In this document: in pieces, positions 1 to 8,389 of the stretch
Layout: each line of letters opens with the position of its first letter
How positions within the stretch are numbered: position 1 is the first letter of the stretch
Assembly: GCF_025145845.1 (NCBI RefSeq)
Contig: NZ_CP102253.1
Coordinates: forward strand, 2,976,001 to 3,040,000
Reading direction: 5' to 3'
DNA length: 64,000 bases
From: Alistipes shahii WAL 8301
GTDB taxonomy: Bacteria; Bacteroidota; Bacteroidia; Bacteroidales; Rikenellaceae
Position numbers and translations under genes: made by a program
Notes under the pieces: generated by a model
The model's input: only the letters and a program-made list of their open reading frames with translations
Databases searched by the model: none
What the model was told of the DNA's origin: nothing

Positions 1-327
1 CGGGGGCTAAATACTTTTACGCTGAGCGACGAAGTTGAGATCACGACTCGCATTCGTTCCGGAAATAAAGCGGTTGAGGTGACTCTCGACTGTGAGAAAT
101 ATCCCGCAGAGATTCGCTACACGTTAGACGGAACCCCGCCGACGCCCGACGCTTCGCTTTACGAAGCTCCTTTTACCGTGACCGATTCGACGGTGGTCCG
201 GGCCGCCGTATGTCGGGATGGAGTGATTCGAAGTCCTGAACGGAAACAATTGGTTACTCTCGCCGCGGAGATCGACAACTATTATCCGTTCGATGTGCCG
301 GAAATCTGGAAAGAATATTTCGATTAA
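1..327 (+). CDS. C-terminal end of a secreted glycosidase (hexosaminidase-type C-terminal domain), 5' end outside the window
   Basis: The reading frame is open from base 1 and stops with TAA at 325-327, so only the last 108 codons are present. The segment EIRYTLDGTPPTPDASLY followed by a VVRAAV stretch is typical of the small beta-sandwich at the C-terminus of chitobiase/beta-hexosaminidases (GH20), also found on some GH29 fucosidases and sulfatases. The motif is YTLDG(T/S)xP with a later 'tvraa(v/t)fxdG'. The upstream part should hold the catalytic domain and a signal peptide. The GTG at 79 is internal and is not taken as the start. The enzyme class is inferred from this accessory domain only. 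Confidence 0.6.
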   Translation, partial: RGLNTFTLSDEVEITTRIRSGNKAVEVTLDCEKYPAEIRYTLDGTPPTPDASLYEAPFTVTDSTVVRAAVCRDGVIRSPERKQLVTLAAEIDNYYPFDVPEIWKEYFD

Positions 328-1307
328 TCGTTCCATCGACTATTGTGCGTTATCGCCTTTTCTTTCTGGGCGGCAGACTGTGCGCAGCCTTGAAACGGAG
401 TCGGACGTGGCTGACTTTGGGTTGATTCGGGAAAAGGTCCGGGTGGAGGGAATAACAGACAGCCCTTTTATTTTCGGCCTTCGGATTTTTCCCGTATGCC
501 CTGGCGCGGACGAATATGCCGTTGGGTCGCTCCTGTTCCGAAAGATCGTCTTCATTTCGCAAACAGAAACGACATCGTAATTGACGTTCCGGAGGGGGCA
601 ATGCCCGATAAACACACCGGTCGATAACCGATTCGTCATAGATCGCCCCGGAGATTTGCTAGTTTTCAAAATCAAAGATCCCCGGGGCTTATCGTACGAT
701 TCAGAAGCGATCGATATTTATGTGAACGGTTCAACATCGCATATAATCGGCTTATCTATCAGGTTCAATCTATTTAGAGACGGGAGAACCAAATATTTAA
801 AGTCATACGCTCTATATTAGTGTACAAGCGTTTGTCAATGTGTTTATGTTCCTCAATATTCCGGAACGATAACCCATATCCTCCGAGATAGTTTTGTTGT
901 TCACGATCATTTGATGGAATATAACCATTGGAGGACTGTCTATTTATCATGGTGAAGTCATTCTAAATAAATTATCCAATTTGAAAAATCGGGACATTTT
1001 ATTAAATTTGTATTCAATAACAGGAGTTGTTTGACAAGATGGAACGCAGATGCGAACAAATGCATACGACTGTTTCCTAACCATTACCTGCTATATGCAA
1101 ATAGAGTCATAACTTTTTAAGTTACAACTCTATCTAAAAATGAATGGATAATACCGAAGTACTATCCATGCGCCCCGTTCTTCACGATATACGGAACTCT
1201 CCGGCTTAAAATCAAAAATCTGTTTCACGATGCACGGCATCTGTCCCGCATTGTTTGGAAAACGGGTTCGGAACCGGTGCGCATGCCGCCCCCGGTTGCA
1301 GCCGGAT
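328..1307. other. Gene-poor stretch, about 980 bp
   Basis: It lies between two convergent genes. The first half has ordinary GC. From about 820 to 1140 it becomes AT-rich, unlike anything nearby. A plus-strand reading frame of 79 codons at 581-820 has no signal peptide, no recognisable motif and no clear promoter, so it is not called as a gene. A hairpin at 1104-1130 (GAGT..TAACTT / AAGTTA..ACTC) could end transcription or be a fragment of a mobile-element end. The stretch is probably decayed sequence. Confidence 0.5.
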
Positions 1308-1859
1308 TCAGTTGAATTCGATGAGGAGATGCGTCGCCCAGAAAGGATCGGGGGCTTCGCCCGGCAGGGGAAGGGGAGGGGCGAGTTCCCCGGGAAAGAG
1401 CGTGCGCAGGGCATACCCGGCCTCTCCGGTGCGTTCGAGGATCAGTTGGCAGGCTCCGGTGGAGATCGTGCGGGAGGTGCGGACCGTGCGGACAGGGCAT
1501 CCGTTGCGCAGGATGTTGCGAACCGTAGCCCGCTCGGCGGGCGTCAGCTCCGCGTCTGCCGCCAGTCCGCTCGTCCCGACGGGTTCGTCGTAGCGGAACG
1601 ACAGGCGCACCCGGCCGTCGGCTCCGGGGTGCAGGGCGGTGAAAGATTCGGGGAAATCCCGTTGCAGCCGCGCGACGGCTTCCTGCGGAGAAAGGGCGAA
1701 AGTGCGGAGGAATTTGGACCCGGGCATGCGTAGCTGGCCGTCGATCGCCTCGTCGGTAAATCCCGCCCGGCGCAGGCTGTCGCGCAGGGCTTCGTCCGCC
1801 GTTTCGAAATGGGTCAGGACGTGAAAAAGCGTTTCGGGCGAATAGGATATTCGTTCCAT
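1308..1859 (-). CDS. Conserved-looking hypothetical protein, 183 aa
   Basis: This is the last gene of a three-gene minus-strand cassette, 6 bp after the membrane-protein gene. There is no signal peptide or membrane helix, so a cytosolic protein is expected. The first 60 residues look helical (HVLTHFETADEALRDSLRRA). The last 70 form a strand-rich part with TSRTISTGACQLILER, GYALRTLFPGE and a terminal FWATHLLIEF. That spacing of strands vaguely resembles small RNase/RelE-like folds, but no catalytic residue set can be assigned. Its function is unknown. The ATG at 1857-1859 is the first start after the upstream stop and gives normal spacing. Confidence 0.65.
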   Translation of the reverse strand: MERISYSPETLFHVLTHFETADEALRDSLRRAGFTDEAIDGQLRMPGSKFLRTFALSPQEAVARLQRDFPESFTALHPGADGRVRLSFRYDEPVGTSGLAADAELTPAERATVRNILRNGCPVRTVRTSRTISTGACQLILERTGEAGYALRTLFPGELAPPLPLPGEAPDPFWATHLLIEFN

Positions 1860-1865
1860 CTCCGA

Positions 1866-3179
1866 TCAGGATTTGTTGCGCCGGTAATGCCAGACGGAGA
1901 TGCTTGTGATCACGATTGCGGAGAGCAGGAGCGCGGCGAAAATCCGGAACGGGGTCGTGCCGCTTTCCCAGCCGAAATAATCCTTGACCAGCGACGCGCC
2001 GTCGTAGGTCGCCGAGCAGACGGTCAGCATCGTCAGGAAGAGGATAAGGCCCGCCAGCCGCCGCTCCGAGTTCTTTTCGAGGCGTTCGGCCTCCTGTTCG
2101 AGGTGGCGGTGCAGTTGTTCGCGCTCGGTGGCGATGTCCAGCCCGGTGTCGATGGCCCGGTAGATGAGCTGCGGCAGGAAGTTGTAGGAGATATTCGAGA
2201 AGGCGTACCAATGCTCCTGCTCCTTCATTTTGTGGAGCAGCCGGATGGACTTCCGGTCGTTGGCGGCCGAGCGGAATTGCCGGTTGACGACGAAGAGCAG
2301 CGTCTTCTGGTAAAGCGCATGGATGTAGATCAGCCGGAAATAGCTGTTGGGCCATACCCACATCTGTGCGGCCGTGCGGCCTTTTGCAACCACAGTGAAA
2401 CTGTCGACCAGCGCCAGCGCTTTCCAGTTGCGGAATGCCGAAATCGTGTGGGTGCGGATGATCCGGTCGTAATATTCCTGGGAGGGGGAATATTCGTGTT
2501 TGTGGTCGGCGACGCAGCCGACGGGGCTCAAGGTTCCCAGTTCGAAGAGCAGTTCGTCCGAGAAGTCGTCCAAAATGAAGATCTGGAAACATTTCAGCTT
2601 GTTGCCGGTGAGGGTCAGGCCGGAGAAACGTCCCTGACGCGGGGATTCGGCCGACGGCCGGGGAGGGCACAGCCGCAGGATCTCTTCCAGCAGGGCGAGG
2701 TACTCCGGGGCGTCGATCTGCGATTTCAGAATCCCCTGCTCTGCGATCTCATAGCAGGAGGTCTCGCGCAGAATGCCGTGTGCGGCGATCAGCGTGTCGA
2801 GCGTCGTTTCAGGCTCTTCGGCGATCTCCATGGCGAAAAGGCAGATGTCGTAGGGGAAGAAGAAGAGGTGGAACCGGCACAGTCTGAAGGCGTATTCCGC
2901 GGCGGGGAGCTTTGGGTGGCGCAGCGTGCAGAGCCGGTCGGTTTCCAGGGTCAGGTGCGCCGTGTCGGCATAGACCGCCCCCGAGGTCTGTCCGTCGACC
3001 TGCATGAGCGAATCAATGAAACTCTCGTAATAGATGCTGCTGAGCCGTTCGTAGGCCTCGCGGGTCAGGGGTTTTTCCGCCTGCCACCGCTTGTCGGCGG
3101 CCTGCACTTCGGAGGCCCGTCCGACGGCGGCGAGGTGGCTGCAGAAAAAGGTATGCGCGTAATGCAGTTTGTTATCCAT
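1866..3179 (-). CDS. Membrane protein with long cytosolic domain, C-terminal coiled coil and two TM helices (CorA-like topology)
   Basis: The protein has 437 aa. A soluble alpha-rich domain fills residues 1-340 and no N-terminal signal is present. A charged helix follows (AIDTGLDIATEREQLHRHL, then EQEAERLEKNSERR), leading into a hydrophobic helix at about 375-392, a short loop with DYFGWESG, and a second hydrophobic helix at about 408-428 ending in the basic tail HYRRNKS. This order (soluble domain, long helix, TM1, short loop, TM2) is that of CorA-type proteins, but the GMN selectivity motif is absent, so magnesium transport is not claimed. It sits between an S1-like gene (13 bp upstream) and a small unknown gene, probably as one operon. 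No family assignment is made. Confidence 0.6.
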   Translation of the reverse strand: MDNKLHYAHTFFCSHLAAVGRASEVQAADKRWQAEKPLTREAYERLSSIYYESFIDSLMQVDGQTSGAVYADTAHLTLETDRLCTLRHPKLPAAEYAFRLCRFHLFFFPYDICLFAMEIAEEPETTLDTLIAAHGILRETSCYEIAEQGILKSQIDAPEYLALLEEILRLCPPRPSAESPRQGRFSGLTLTGNKLKCFQIFILDDFSDELLFELGTLSPVGCVADHKHEYSPSQEYYDRIIRTHTISAFRNWKALALVDSFTVVAKGRTAAQMWVWPNSYFRLIYIHALYQKTLLFVVNRQFRSAANDRKSIRLLHKMKEQEHWYAFSNISYNFLPQLIYRAIDTGLDIATEREQLHRHLEQEAERLEKNSERRLAGLILFLTMLTVCSATYDGASLVKDYFGWESGTTPFRIFAALLLSAIVITSISVWHYRRNKS

Positions 3180-3192
3180 GGATCGTTGTGGG

Positions 3193-4110
3193 TTAAAGCA
3201 GGGTTACTCGGACGAAGGGATGGCGCCGCTTCGGGTCCCCGGGGTTTTCGATGCGGACGACCGTCACCTCGGATATGGTTGTGCCGGGCTGCGGGATAAA
3301 CTGGCCGACGCCCGTGAAGAAAAGTTTCATGTCGGCCTTGGAGATCGTGGCTTCGATCCCGGTGTCCCCGAGCAGGACGACGACGCTCTCGTCCGAGGAG
3401 CGCCGCACTGTGGCCGGATAACCGCTCCCGACGCCGGGCGTGTGTTTGAGGAAGGGATCGCCGACGGTCTGTCTGTGGCCCAGCAGCAGGCCGCCTTCCG
3501 CGGGCGAGAGGTGCAGTATCCGGCATGAAACCTTCTCGCCGCGCTTCCAGACGCCGTGCCACTGGTCGCAGTACTGCCACATGATCTCGGAGCAGTGGAG
3601 GAAGCCGACGGCTCCGCCGCAGCGCATCAGGTAGCCGCCTGCGGTCGTCCCCAGCACCGTGCAGGGGAGCGTGTCGCCGGTCTCGCAGGTCAGCAGCGGG
3701 TTGGGGGTCAGCGCGCAGGCGTTGAGCGTCGTGTACTTTGTCTTGCCGATGATCTCTTCACCTGTGATGACGGCGTTGATCCGGTCGCCCGGCTGGCACG
3801 GCACGTCGGTCGGGCGGTTCCAGTAGAACTCCGAGGACCGGATCGCCGCGTCGTAGAGCCTGCCCCGTTTGGGGAACGTGCAGAACACATGGTGCGCCGT
3901 GGCCTTGACTACGGTGCACTGCACGCGGGAGCCGACGGCCAGATCGTTGTTGGTCGTGGGCGTGAGTGAGAATGTGATCTGCCGCTTCGTGAAACGGATG
4001 GCGGAAACGTAAACCGTTATGTTCGCATCGCTCCGGATGTTCATGGCCTTGATCTGCGCTTCGCTGACCGGAAGCGTTCCGACGAGTCCGTTGACCCGGA
4101 CGAGGCACAT
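3193..4110 (-). pseudogene. S1/OB-fold RNA-binding-like protein, N-terminus lost at a breakpoint
   Basis: 305 codons remain. At least two S1-like segments are visible: the start (CLVRVNGLVGTLPVSEAQI) fits strands 3-4 of an S1 domain, and a second unit lies around VGSRVQCTVVKATAHHVFC. A third segment around GGYLMRCGGAVGFLHCSEI has the 'GavGFlhxSE' S1 signature. The reading frame therefore begins in the middle of an S1 domain, and an in-frame TGA lies eight codons upstream, so the true start is missing. Its ATG shares bases with the ATG of the plus-strand gene at 4109. It is the first gene of the cassette with the two genes downstream. Such proteins bind RNA or the ribosome; its own role is unknown. 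Confidence 0.6.
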
Positions 4111-4882
4111 GCTGGAGATGGTAGGAAACGATCAGGAGATGGCCGATATGTATTTCGAGATGCTGTTCAGCGAGGGAACGAACGTCGTGTCGCAGTTGTC
4201 GCTCAAATATGACAGCGACAACCGGGTGACCGCCGTTCAGCAGGGCGAGGGCGCAGACGCTGCCGACTGGTACACGTTCTCCTTCGACGGAGACAAGGTT
4301 TCGGCCCTGAACAAGATGTACGAAGACGGCGAACCCGGTATCCGGGCATTCTCCTGGGTGCTCAACGACGGAAAAGTAGAGAGCAGCAACGTCGACTTCA
4401 TGCGAACCGTCAGCGGCGAAGTCGTTTCGAGACCCGCTGATTTCACCTGGACCTATGATGCCGTTAACGGACAGTGCACCGGCGTCGTTTATCAGAGCAC
4501 CGGCTCCAATTACGTCTCGTTCGATTTTGAGAACGGGAACTATACGGCGGACGGAATGTTCGAATACGGCGATGCCGGCAAGAAGAACAACATCTTCGGC
4601 GTCGATGTGGCGAAAGCCATTGCTGGTGTTACCACCTCGCTGGACGACGATCATGCCCTGGCTTGTTTCCTGGGCTATGACGGAAAGGCTTCGCTCAACC
4701 TGCCCACTGCGACGATGTTCGACGCCATGTCGGAAGATGATCCCGCCAAGGCGGTAACCTGCACCCAGGACGGCGAGGGTTACGTGACCGTTGCCAAGTG
4801 GGGCGGAGTAGGTATGGATATGATGGGTATCGGAGTCAAGGTCACCTCTGAAACGATATTCGAATTTACCTACGCGGAATAG
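4109..4882 (+). pseudogene. Remnant of a secreted/lipoprotein-type protein, signal peptide lost
   Basis: 257 codons starting at the ATG 4109-4111. The body (LKYDSDNRVTAV, WYTFSFDGDKVSAL, DFTWTYDAVNGQCTGVVY) is built of short beta-strand repeats like those in Bacteroidetes surface lipoproteins of the DUF4595 kind. Such proteins carry an N-terminal lipoprotein signal. Here none exists: upstream in the same frame is only the antisense of the S1 gene. The gene looks cut at about 4110 and joined head-to-head to another beheaded gene. The GC-rich hairpin at 4908-4938 follows it. Confidence 0.55.
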
Positions 4883-4907
4883 GCGAAAAGCGCCGATTTC
4901 GTTTTAC

Positions 4908-4938
4908 GAGCCGCCCGGGCGATCCGGGCGGCTCTTTT
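4908..4938 (+). terminator. Rho-independent terminator
   Basis: Perfect 11-bp stem GAGCCGCCCGG / CCGGGCGGCTC with a 5-nt loop, followed by TTTT. It ends the truncated lipoprotein gene and isolates hpt. Confidence 0.85.
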
Positions 4939-5010
4939 CGTCGCCGTGCGGAGTTTGCGCGTTCTGCAATTTATTTTGCCCGAAGACTTCGTTTGTTGCG
5001 CGCAAATAGT

Positions 5011-5018
5011 TACTTTTG
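5011..5018 (+). promoter_or_regulatory. Bacteroidetes-type -7 box for hpt
   Basis: TACTTTTG matches the sigma-ABfr -7 consensus TAnnTTTG, 30 bp before the hpt ATG. No well-spaced -33 TTTG is obvious. Confidence 0.6.
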
Positions 5019-5048
5019 CAGGTATAATCCCAAAAATCCCGTAACGAA

Positions 5049-5591
5049 ATGGAGAATACCATACAACTTCACGACAAGAAGTTCAGAATCATGATCCCCG
5101 CCGAGCAGATCGACAAGGCCGTGGATGCCGTGGCGCAGCGAATCAATGCCGACTATGCCGGCAAGGAGACCCCGCTGTTCCTGGGCATTCTCAACGGTTC
5201 GTTCATGTTCATGTCGGACCTGATCAAGAAAATCGAATTCCAGAACGAACTTTCGTTCGTCAAGCTGGCGTCGTACGACGGGACCTGCTCCACGGGCTGC
5301 GTGAAAAGTCTGATCGGCCTGAACAATCCGATCGAGGGCCGTCACGTGATCATCGTCGAGGACATCGTGGACACGGGCGAGTCGATCGAACACATGATCA
5401 AGGAGCTGGAGGCCCGCAACCCGGCGTCGGTCGAGGTCTGTACGCTCTTTTTCAAACCCGGGTCGTACCGCAAGACGCTGCCGATCAAGTACCGCGCCAT
5501 GGAGATCGGCAACGAGTTCATCGTGGGTTACGGGCTGGACTACGACCAGCTGGGCCGCAGTCTCAAGGATATTTACGTAGTGACGGAGTGA
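5049..5591 (+). CDS. hpt: Hypoxanthine phosphoribosyltransferase
   Basis: Purine salvage enzyme that joins hypoxanthine (or guanine) to PRPP to make IMP/GMP in the cytosol. 180 aa, the usual length. The PRPP-binding loop VIIVEDIVDTGES lies at residues 100-112, preceded by the flexible-loop region around SYDGTCSTG. The C-terminal FIVGYGLDY stretch is the purine-binding segment typical of the family. The ATG at 5049 follows a TAnnTTTG box. Its TGA overlaps the ATG of queE by one base (TGATG), so the two are translationally coupled. Confidence 0.95.
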   Translation: MENTIQLHDKKFRIMIPAEQIDKAVDAVAQRINADYAGKETPLFLGILNGSFMFMSDLIKKIEFQNELSFVKLASYDGTCSTGCVKSLIGLNNPIEGRHVIIVEDIVDTGESIEHMIKELEARNPASVEVCTLFFKPGSYRKTLPIKYRAMEIGNEFIVGYGLDYDQLGRSLKDIYVVTE

Positions 5592-6226
5592 TGGCTGCCG
5601 CGACCGATCCCGCATGGCTCGACGGCGGGCGAATGCTGCCGCTGGTCGAGGATTTCTACACCATTCAGGGCGAGGGATTCCACGCCGGGAAACCCGCCTA
5701 TTTCATCCGTCTCGGCGGGTGCGACGTGGGTTGCCGCTGGTGCGACGCCAAGTATACGTGGAACCCGAAACTCTATCCGCCGACCGATGTGCAGACCGTG
5801 ATCGACCGTGCGATGTCGTGTCCGGCGCAGGCCATCGTCATCACGGGAGGCGAGCCGCTGCTCTATCCGCTGGGCGTGCTCACGGAGACGCTGCGCGAGA
5901 GGGGGTTGCAGATTTTTCTGGAAACATCGGGCTCGCACCCTTTCAGCGGTGTTTTCGACTGGGTGTGTCTCTCGCCGAAGCGCCGGCAGCCGCCCCTGGA
6001 CGAGGCGTTCGAACGGGCCGACGAACTGAAAGTGATCGTCGAGTCGGAGGAGGATTTCGAATGGGCCGAGCGGAATGCCGCCCGCGTAGGCGGAAAGTGC
6101 CTGCTGTTCCTCCAGCCCGAGTGGAGCGTCGCCGAAAAGGTCATGCCCGCAATAGTCGAGTACGCCAAGGCGCATCCGCAATGGAATATCTCCATTCAGA
6201 CGCACAAATACATGCATATACCGTAA
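5591..6226 (+). CDS. queE: 7-carboxy-7-deazaguanine synthase (radical SAM)
   Basis: Ring-contracting radical SAM enzyme of queuosine biosynthesis that converts 6-carboxy-tetrahydropterin to 7-carboxy-7-deazaguanine. 211 aa from the ATG at 5591; a GTG one codon upstream is possible. The 4Fe-4S motif is CDVGCRWC with C44, C48 and C51 (CxxxCxxC). FYTIQGEGFHAG before it and TGGEPLLYP after it are QueE hallmarks. It overlaps the hpt stop by one base. The other queuosine genes are not in the window. Confidence 0.95.
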   Translation: MAAATDPAWLDGGRMLPLVEDFYTIQGEGFHAGKPAYFIRLGGCDVGCRWCDAKYTWNPKLYPPTDVQTVIDRAMSCPAQAIVITGGEPLLYPLGVLTETLRERGLQIFLETSGSHPFSGVFDWVCLSPKRRQPPLDEAFERADELKVIVESEEDFEWAERNAARVGGKCLLFLQPEWSVAEKVMPAIVEYAKAHPQWNISIQTHKYMHIP

Positions 6227-6239
6227 AGAGAAGTAATCG

Positions 6240-6365
6240 GATGATTTCACGCTTGGTCCGCTGTCGATCGCTGTCGTTGCCGCCTGCGGCGTCAGATGCA
6301 AGTCTGACCCCATTCCGGCCTTCCCTCGGAGAGGGAGATGGCGTAGGCTTCGGGCGGTTGGCAAT
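6240..6365. repeat. Dispersed GC-rich intergenic repeat, copy 1
   Basis: It contains GTTGCCGCCTGCGGCGTC, then AAGTCTGACCCCATTCCGGC, then CTCGGAGAGGGAGATGGCGT. The same order of blocks recurs at 8245-8350 (inverted), 15760-15850 and 17095-17205. It carries no open reading frame of its own and lies in the queE-ftsB-like gap. Confidence 0.7.
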
Positions 6366-6380
6366 ACGATAATTCCTTAA

Positions 6381-6656
6381 ATGAAAATTCAGTTCGGCCG
6401 CAGGTTCTGGATCGTCGCAACGGCGGTCATCGTTGTCTTCACGGTGTTCGTCGTGGGGCGCAACGCCCTGCATGCCGTGAAGATCAAGCGGCAGATCAAC
6501 GCCCTGACACGCGAGCAGAGCTATTATTCGGAGAAGATCGCACAGGACAGCACCCTGCTCGAACGGCTGAAATACGACGATTACCTCGAAGAGTACGCCC
6601 GGGAGAATTACCACATGCAGGGGCACAACGAACACGTGTACATTATCAGGGAATAG
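6381..6656 (+). CDS. Septum formation initiator family protein (FtsB/DivIC-like)
   Basis: 91 aa bitopic protein. A short basic N-terminus (MKIQFGRRF) is followed by one TM helix at about 9-25, then a leucine/charged coiled coil (residues 33-65, INALTREQSYYSEKIAQD) and a C-terminal ARENYHMQ segment. In this family the 'xARExYhm' box close to the end is diagnostic. By analogy it joins FtsL and FtsQ in the divisome. The gene is separated from queE by a repeat, so it may have its own promoter; no clear box was seen. Confidence 0.85.
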   Translation: MKIQFGRRFWIVATAVIVVFTVFVVGRNALHAVKIKRQINALTREQSYYSEKIAQDSTLLERLKYDDYLEEYARENYHMQGHNEHVYIIRE

Positions 6657-6732
6657 GGCTTTCCGATTTCATAGGGCCTCTTTGCGCTTGCTTTCGTGCA
6701 GCGCGAACGGGACGTACTTCAATAACCGCCCG

Positions 6733-6767
6733 GCAAACGGGGGTGGCTGCAAGCCATCCCCGTTTGC
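6733..6767. terminator. Strong hairpin between convergent genes
   Basis: GCAAACGGGGGTGGCT pairs with AGCCATCCCCGTTTGC around a 3-nt loop, ending one base before the thiL stop codon. There is no long T-run on either strand, but position and strength suit a two-way terminator. Confidence 0.6.
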
Positions 6768-6768
6768 A

Positions 6769-7707
6769 TTAATAGTGCTCGAAGCCGTGCCAGTCCAGCG
6801 GTTCGGGTTTTCCGTTGCGGAGCCACACGAGGCCCGGTCCGGAAGTGATGCGGCCGATGGGGTGGAGCGGCGTGCCGAAGCGGATGCGGAAATCAGCGGC
6901 GAGGCGTTCGGCGGCCTCCGGCGCGGCGGTGAGCAGGAGTTTGTAGTCCTCACCTGAACAGGCGGCCATGCGGATGTCGGCGCCCGGGGCTGCGGGAATC
7001 TGCTCGACGGCGACTTCGGCGCCGACGCCCGAGCGGTCGAGGATATGCTTCAGGTCGGAGGCCAGACCGTCCGAAAGGTCCATCATGGCGCGCACCTCGG
7101 GACGGCTGCCGAGCCAGATGCCTTCGGCGACCTGCGGCTGCGGGTTGCGGTGCACGGCGGCCGCGGGGGTGTCGCAGCGTCCCGCGAGGATGTCCTGCAA
7201 GCCTGCTCCCGAGGTTCCGAGTTCCCCGGCGGTGAAGATCACGTCCCCGGGGCGTGCGTCGCTGCGTCGCTTGAGGTGCGCGTCGGCTGCGCGGCCGATG
7301 GCCGTGACGTTGATCGTCAGGCCCGACAGCGAGCGGGTCGTGTCGCCCCCGGCGAGCGTCACGCCGAACTCCTCGGACAGTTCCCGGTAGCCGAGCATGA
7401 ACTCTGCGGCCCACGCATCGGCGGCATCGGCCGGAAGGGCGATCGAGAGCAGCGTCGCCACGGGGCGGGCGCCCATTGCGGCCACGTCGCTCAAGTTTAC
7501 GGCGAGGGATTTGCGTCCCAACTCGCGGGGCGAGGTCGCCGTGCGGAGAAAATGGACCCCTTCGGTCAGCAGGTCCGCGGTGAAGACCAGCGATTCGCCG
7601 CCGCCGACAGACAACACGGAGCAGTCGTCGCCGATGCCCTCGAATCCGTTGTCGGGAAGCGGGGCGAAAAGGGTTTTTATGCTGTCGATGAATCCGAATT
7701 CGGTCAT
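6769..7707 (-). CDS. thiL: Thiamine-monophosphate kinase
   Basis: ATP-dependent kinase that makes thiamine pyrophosphate from thiamine monophosphate, the last step of cofactor synthesis. 312 aa. The N-terminal PurM-like fold shows GIGDDCSV (residues 25-32), then FTADLLTEGVHF and KSLAVNLSDVAAMGA, which hold the Mg/ATP-binding acidic residues. The later MDLSDGLASDL stretch and the SGEDYKLL motif complete the family pattern. It is divergent from aroQ and has its own -7 box 20 bp upstream. Confidence 0.95.
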   Translation of the reverse strand: MTEFGFIDSIKTLFAPLPDNGFEGIGDDCSVLSVGGGESLVFTADLLTEGVHFLRTATSPRELGRKSLAVNLSDVAAMGARPVATLLSIALPADAADAWAAEFMLGYRELSEEFGVTLAGGDTTRSLSGLTINVTAIGRAADAHLKRRSDARPGDVIFTAGELGTSGAGLQDILAGRCDTPAAAVHRNPQPQVAEGIWLGSRPEVRAMMDLSDGLASDLKHILDRSGVGAEVAVEQIPAAPGADIRMAACSGEDYKLLLTAAPEAAERLAADFRIRFGTPLHPIGRITSGPGLVWLRNGKPEPLDWHGFEHY

Positions 7708-7727
7708 GGAAGAGTTGTGTTATTGCG

Positions 7728-7735
7728 CAAAGTTA
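7728..7735 (-). promoter_or_regulatory. -7 box for thiL
   Basis: On the minus strand TAACTTTG fits TAnnTTTG, 20 bp before the thiL ATG. It faces away from the aroQ box, and a small ACCGA/TCGGT hairpin (7735-7749) lies between them. Confidence 0.55.
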
Positions 7736-7758
7736 CCGATTTTTTCGGTGAATTTTGC

Positions 7759-7766
7759 TATCTTTG
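7759..7766 (+). promoter_or_regulatory. -7 box for aroQ
   Basis: TATCTTTG fits TAnnTTTG, 44 bp upstream of the chosen aroQ start. Confidence 0.6.
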
Positions 7767-7810
7767 TCCGGGAATCGCCCGCTTGGGGCGTTAGGTTAAT
7801 GAATGAAACT

Positions 7811-8239
7811 ATGAAGATATTGATTCTCAACGGACCGAACCTCAATCTTCAGGGGCGGCGCGACACCGGGGTTTACGGATCGCAGACTTTCGAGTCGTAT
7901 TTCGAAGCGCTGAAAGCGAACTATCCCTCGGTGGAGTTCGGCTACTTCCAGTCGAACATCGAAGGCGAACTGATCGACGCCGTGCAGCAGGCCGACGGCG
8001 TTTACGACGGCGTGGTGCTCAATGCCGGCGGGTATACGCATACTTCGGTGGCGCTGCGCGACGCCGTGTCGGCCGTGTCGGTTCCCGTCGTCGAGGTGCA
8101 CATCTCCTCGATCCTCACCCGCGAGGAGTTCCGCCACACCTCGCTGCTGGCTCCCGTGGCCGCGGGGTCGATCATGGGGTTCGGCCTGAACTCCTATCGG
8201 CTGGGCGTGTACGCGCTGCTGACAGGCGCGGAAAAATAG
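7811..8239 (+). CDS. aroQ: 3-dehydroquinate dehydratase, type II
   Basis: Shikimate-pathway enzyme that dehydrates 3-dehydroquinate to 3-dehydroshikimate; type II forms a dodecamer. 142 aa from the ATG at 7811, the usual length. It begins MKILILNGPNLN, the family signature. The catalytic tyrosine lies in the flexible RDTGVYGSQTFE loop (Y22). LNAGGYTHTSVALRDA and VEVHISSILTREEFRH carry the substrate-binding and catalytic His residues. An in-frame ATG at 7799 would add four residues. The downstream gap holds an inverted copy of the dispersed repeat. Confidence 0.95.
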   Translation: MKILILNGPNLNLQGRRDTGVYGSQTFESYFEALKANYPSVEFGYFQSNIEGELIDAVQQADGVYDGVVLNAGGYTHTSVALRDAVSAVSVPVVEVHISSILTREEFRHTSLLAPVAAGSIMGFGLNSYRLGVYALLTGAEK

Positions 8240-8244
8240 TTGCG

Positions 8245-8350
8245 TCGGGGCGGAAGCCCGGCAACGCTGCCTTCAAGTCCTCTCCGGGGAGGGATTCGGG
8301 GTGGACAGACTTGTGAACGACGCCAACGGCGGCGGCAACACCGCCCGAGA
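8245..8350. repeat. Dispersed GC-rich intergenic repeat, copy 2 (inverted)
   Basis: Read on the minus strand it gives CGGGCGGTGTTGCCGCCGCC, GGCGTCGTTCACAAGTCTG and the CCCTCCCCGGAGAGG block, in the same order as the other copies. It lies between aroQ and pyk. Confidence 0.7.
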
Positions 8351-8389
8351 GCGTATCGAAGGATAATATAAACGTAAAAACATAGCTCT

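Noticed and set aside
581..820. Possible 79-codon gene in the left gene-poor stretch
   Set aside because: No recognisable motif, no export signal and surrounding sequence looks decayed; left as non-coding.
1225..2670. 481-codon minus-strand frame overlapping the small unknown gene and the membrane-protein gene
   Set aside because: Shadow frame with Arg/Pro-rich composition; the neighbouring frame gives a protein with ordered TM helices and natural composition.
1866..3179. Magnesium/cobalt transporter CorA
   Set aside because: Only topology matches; the GMN motif after TM1 is missing.
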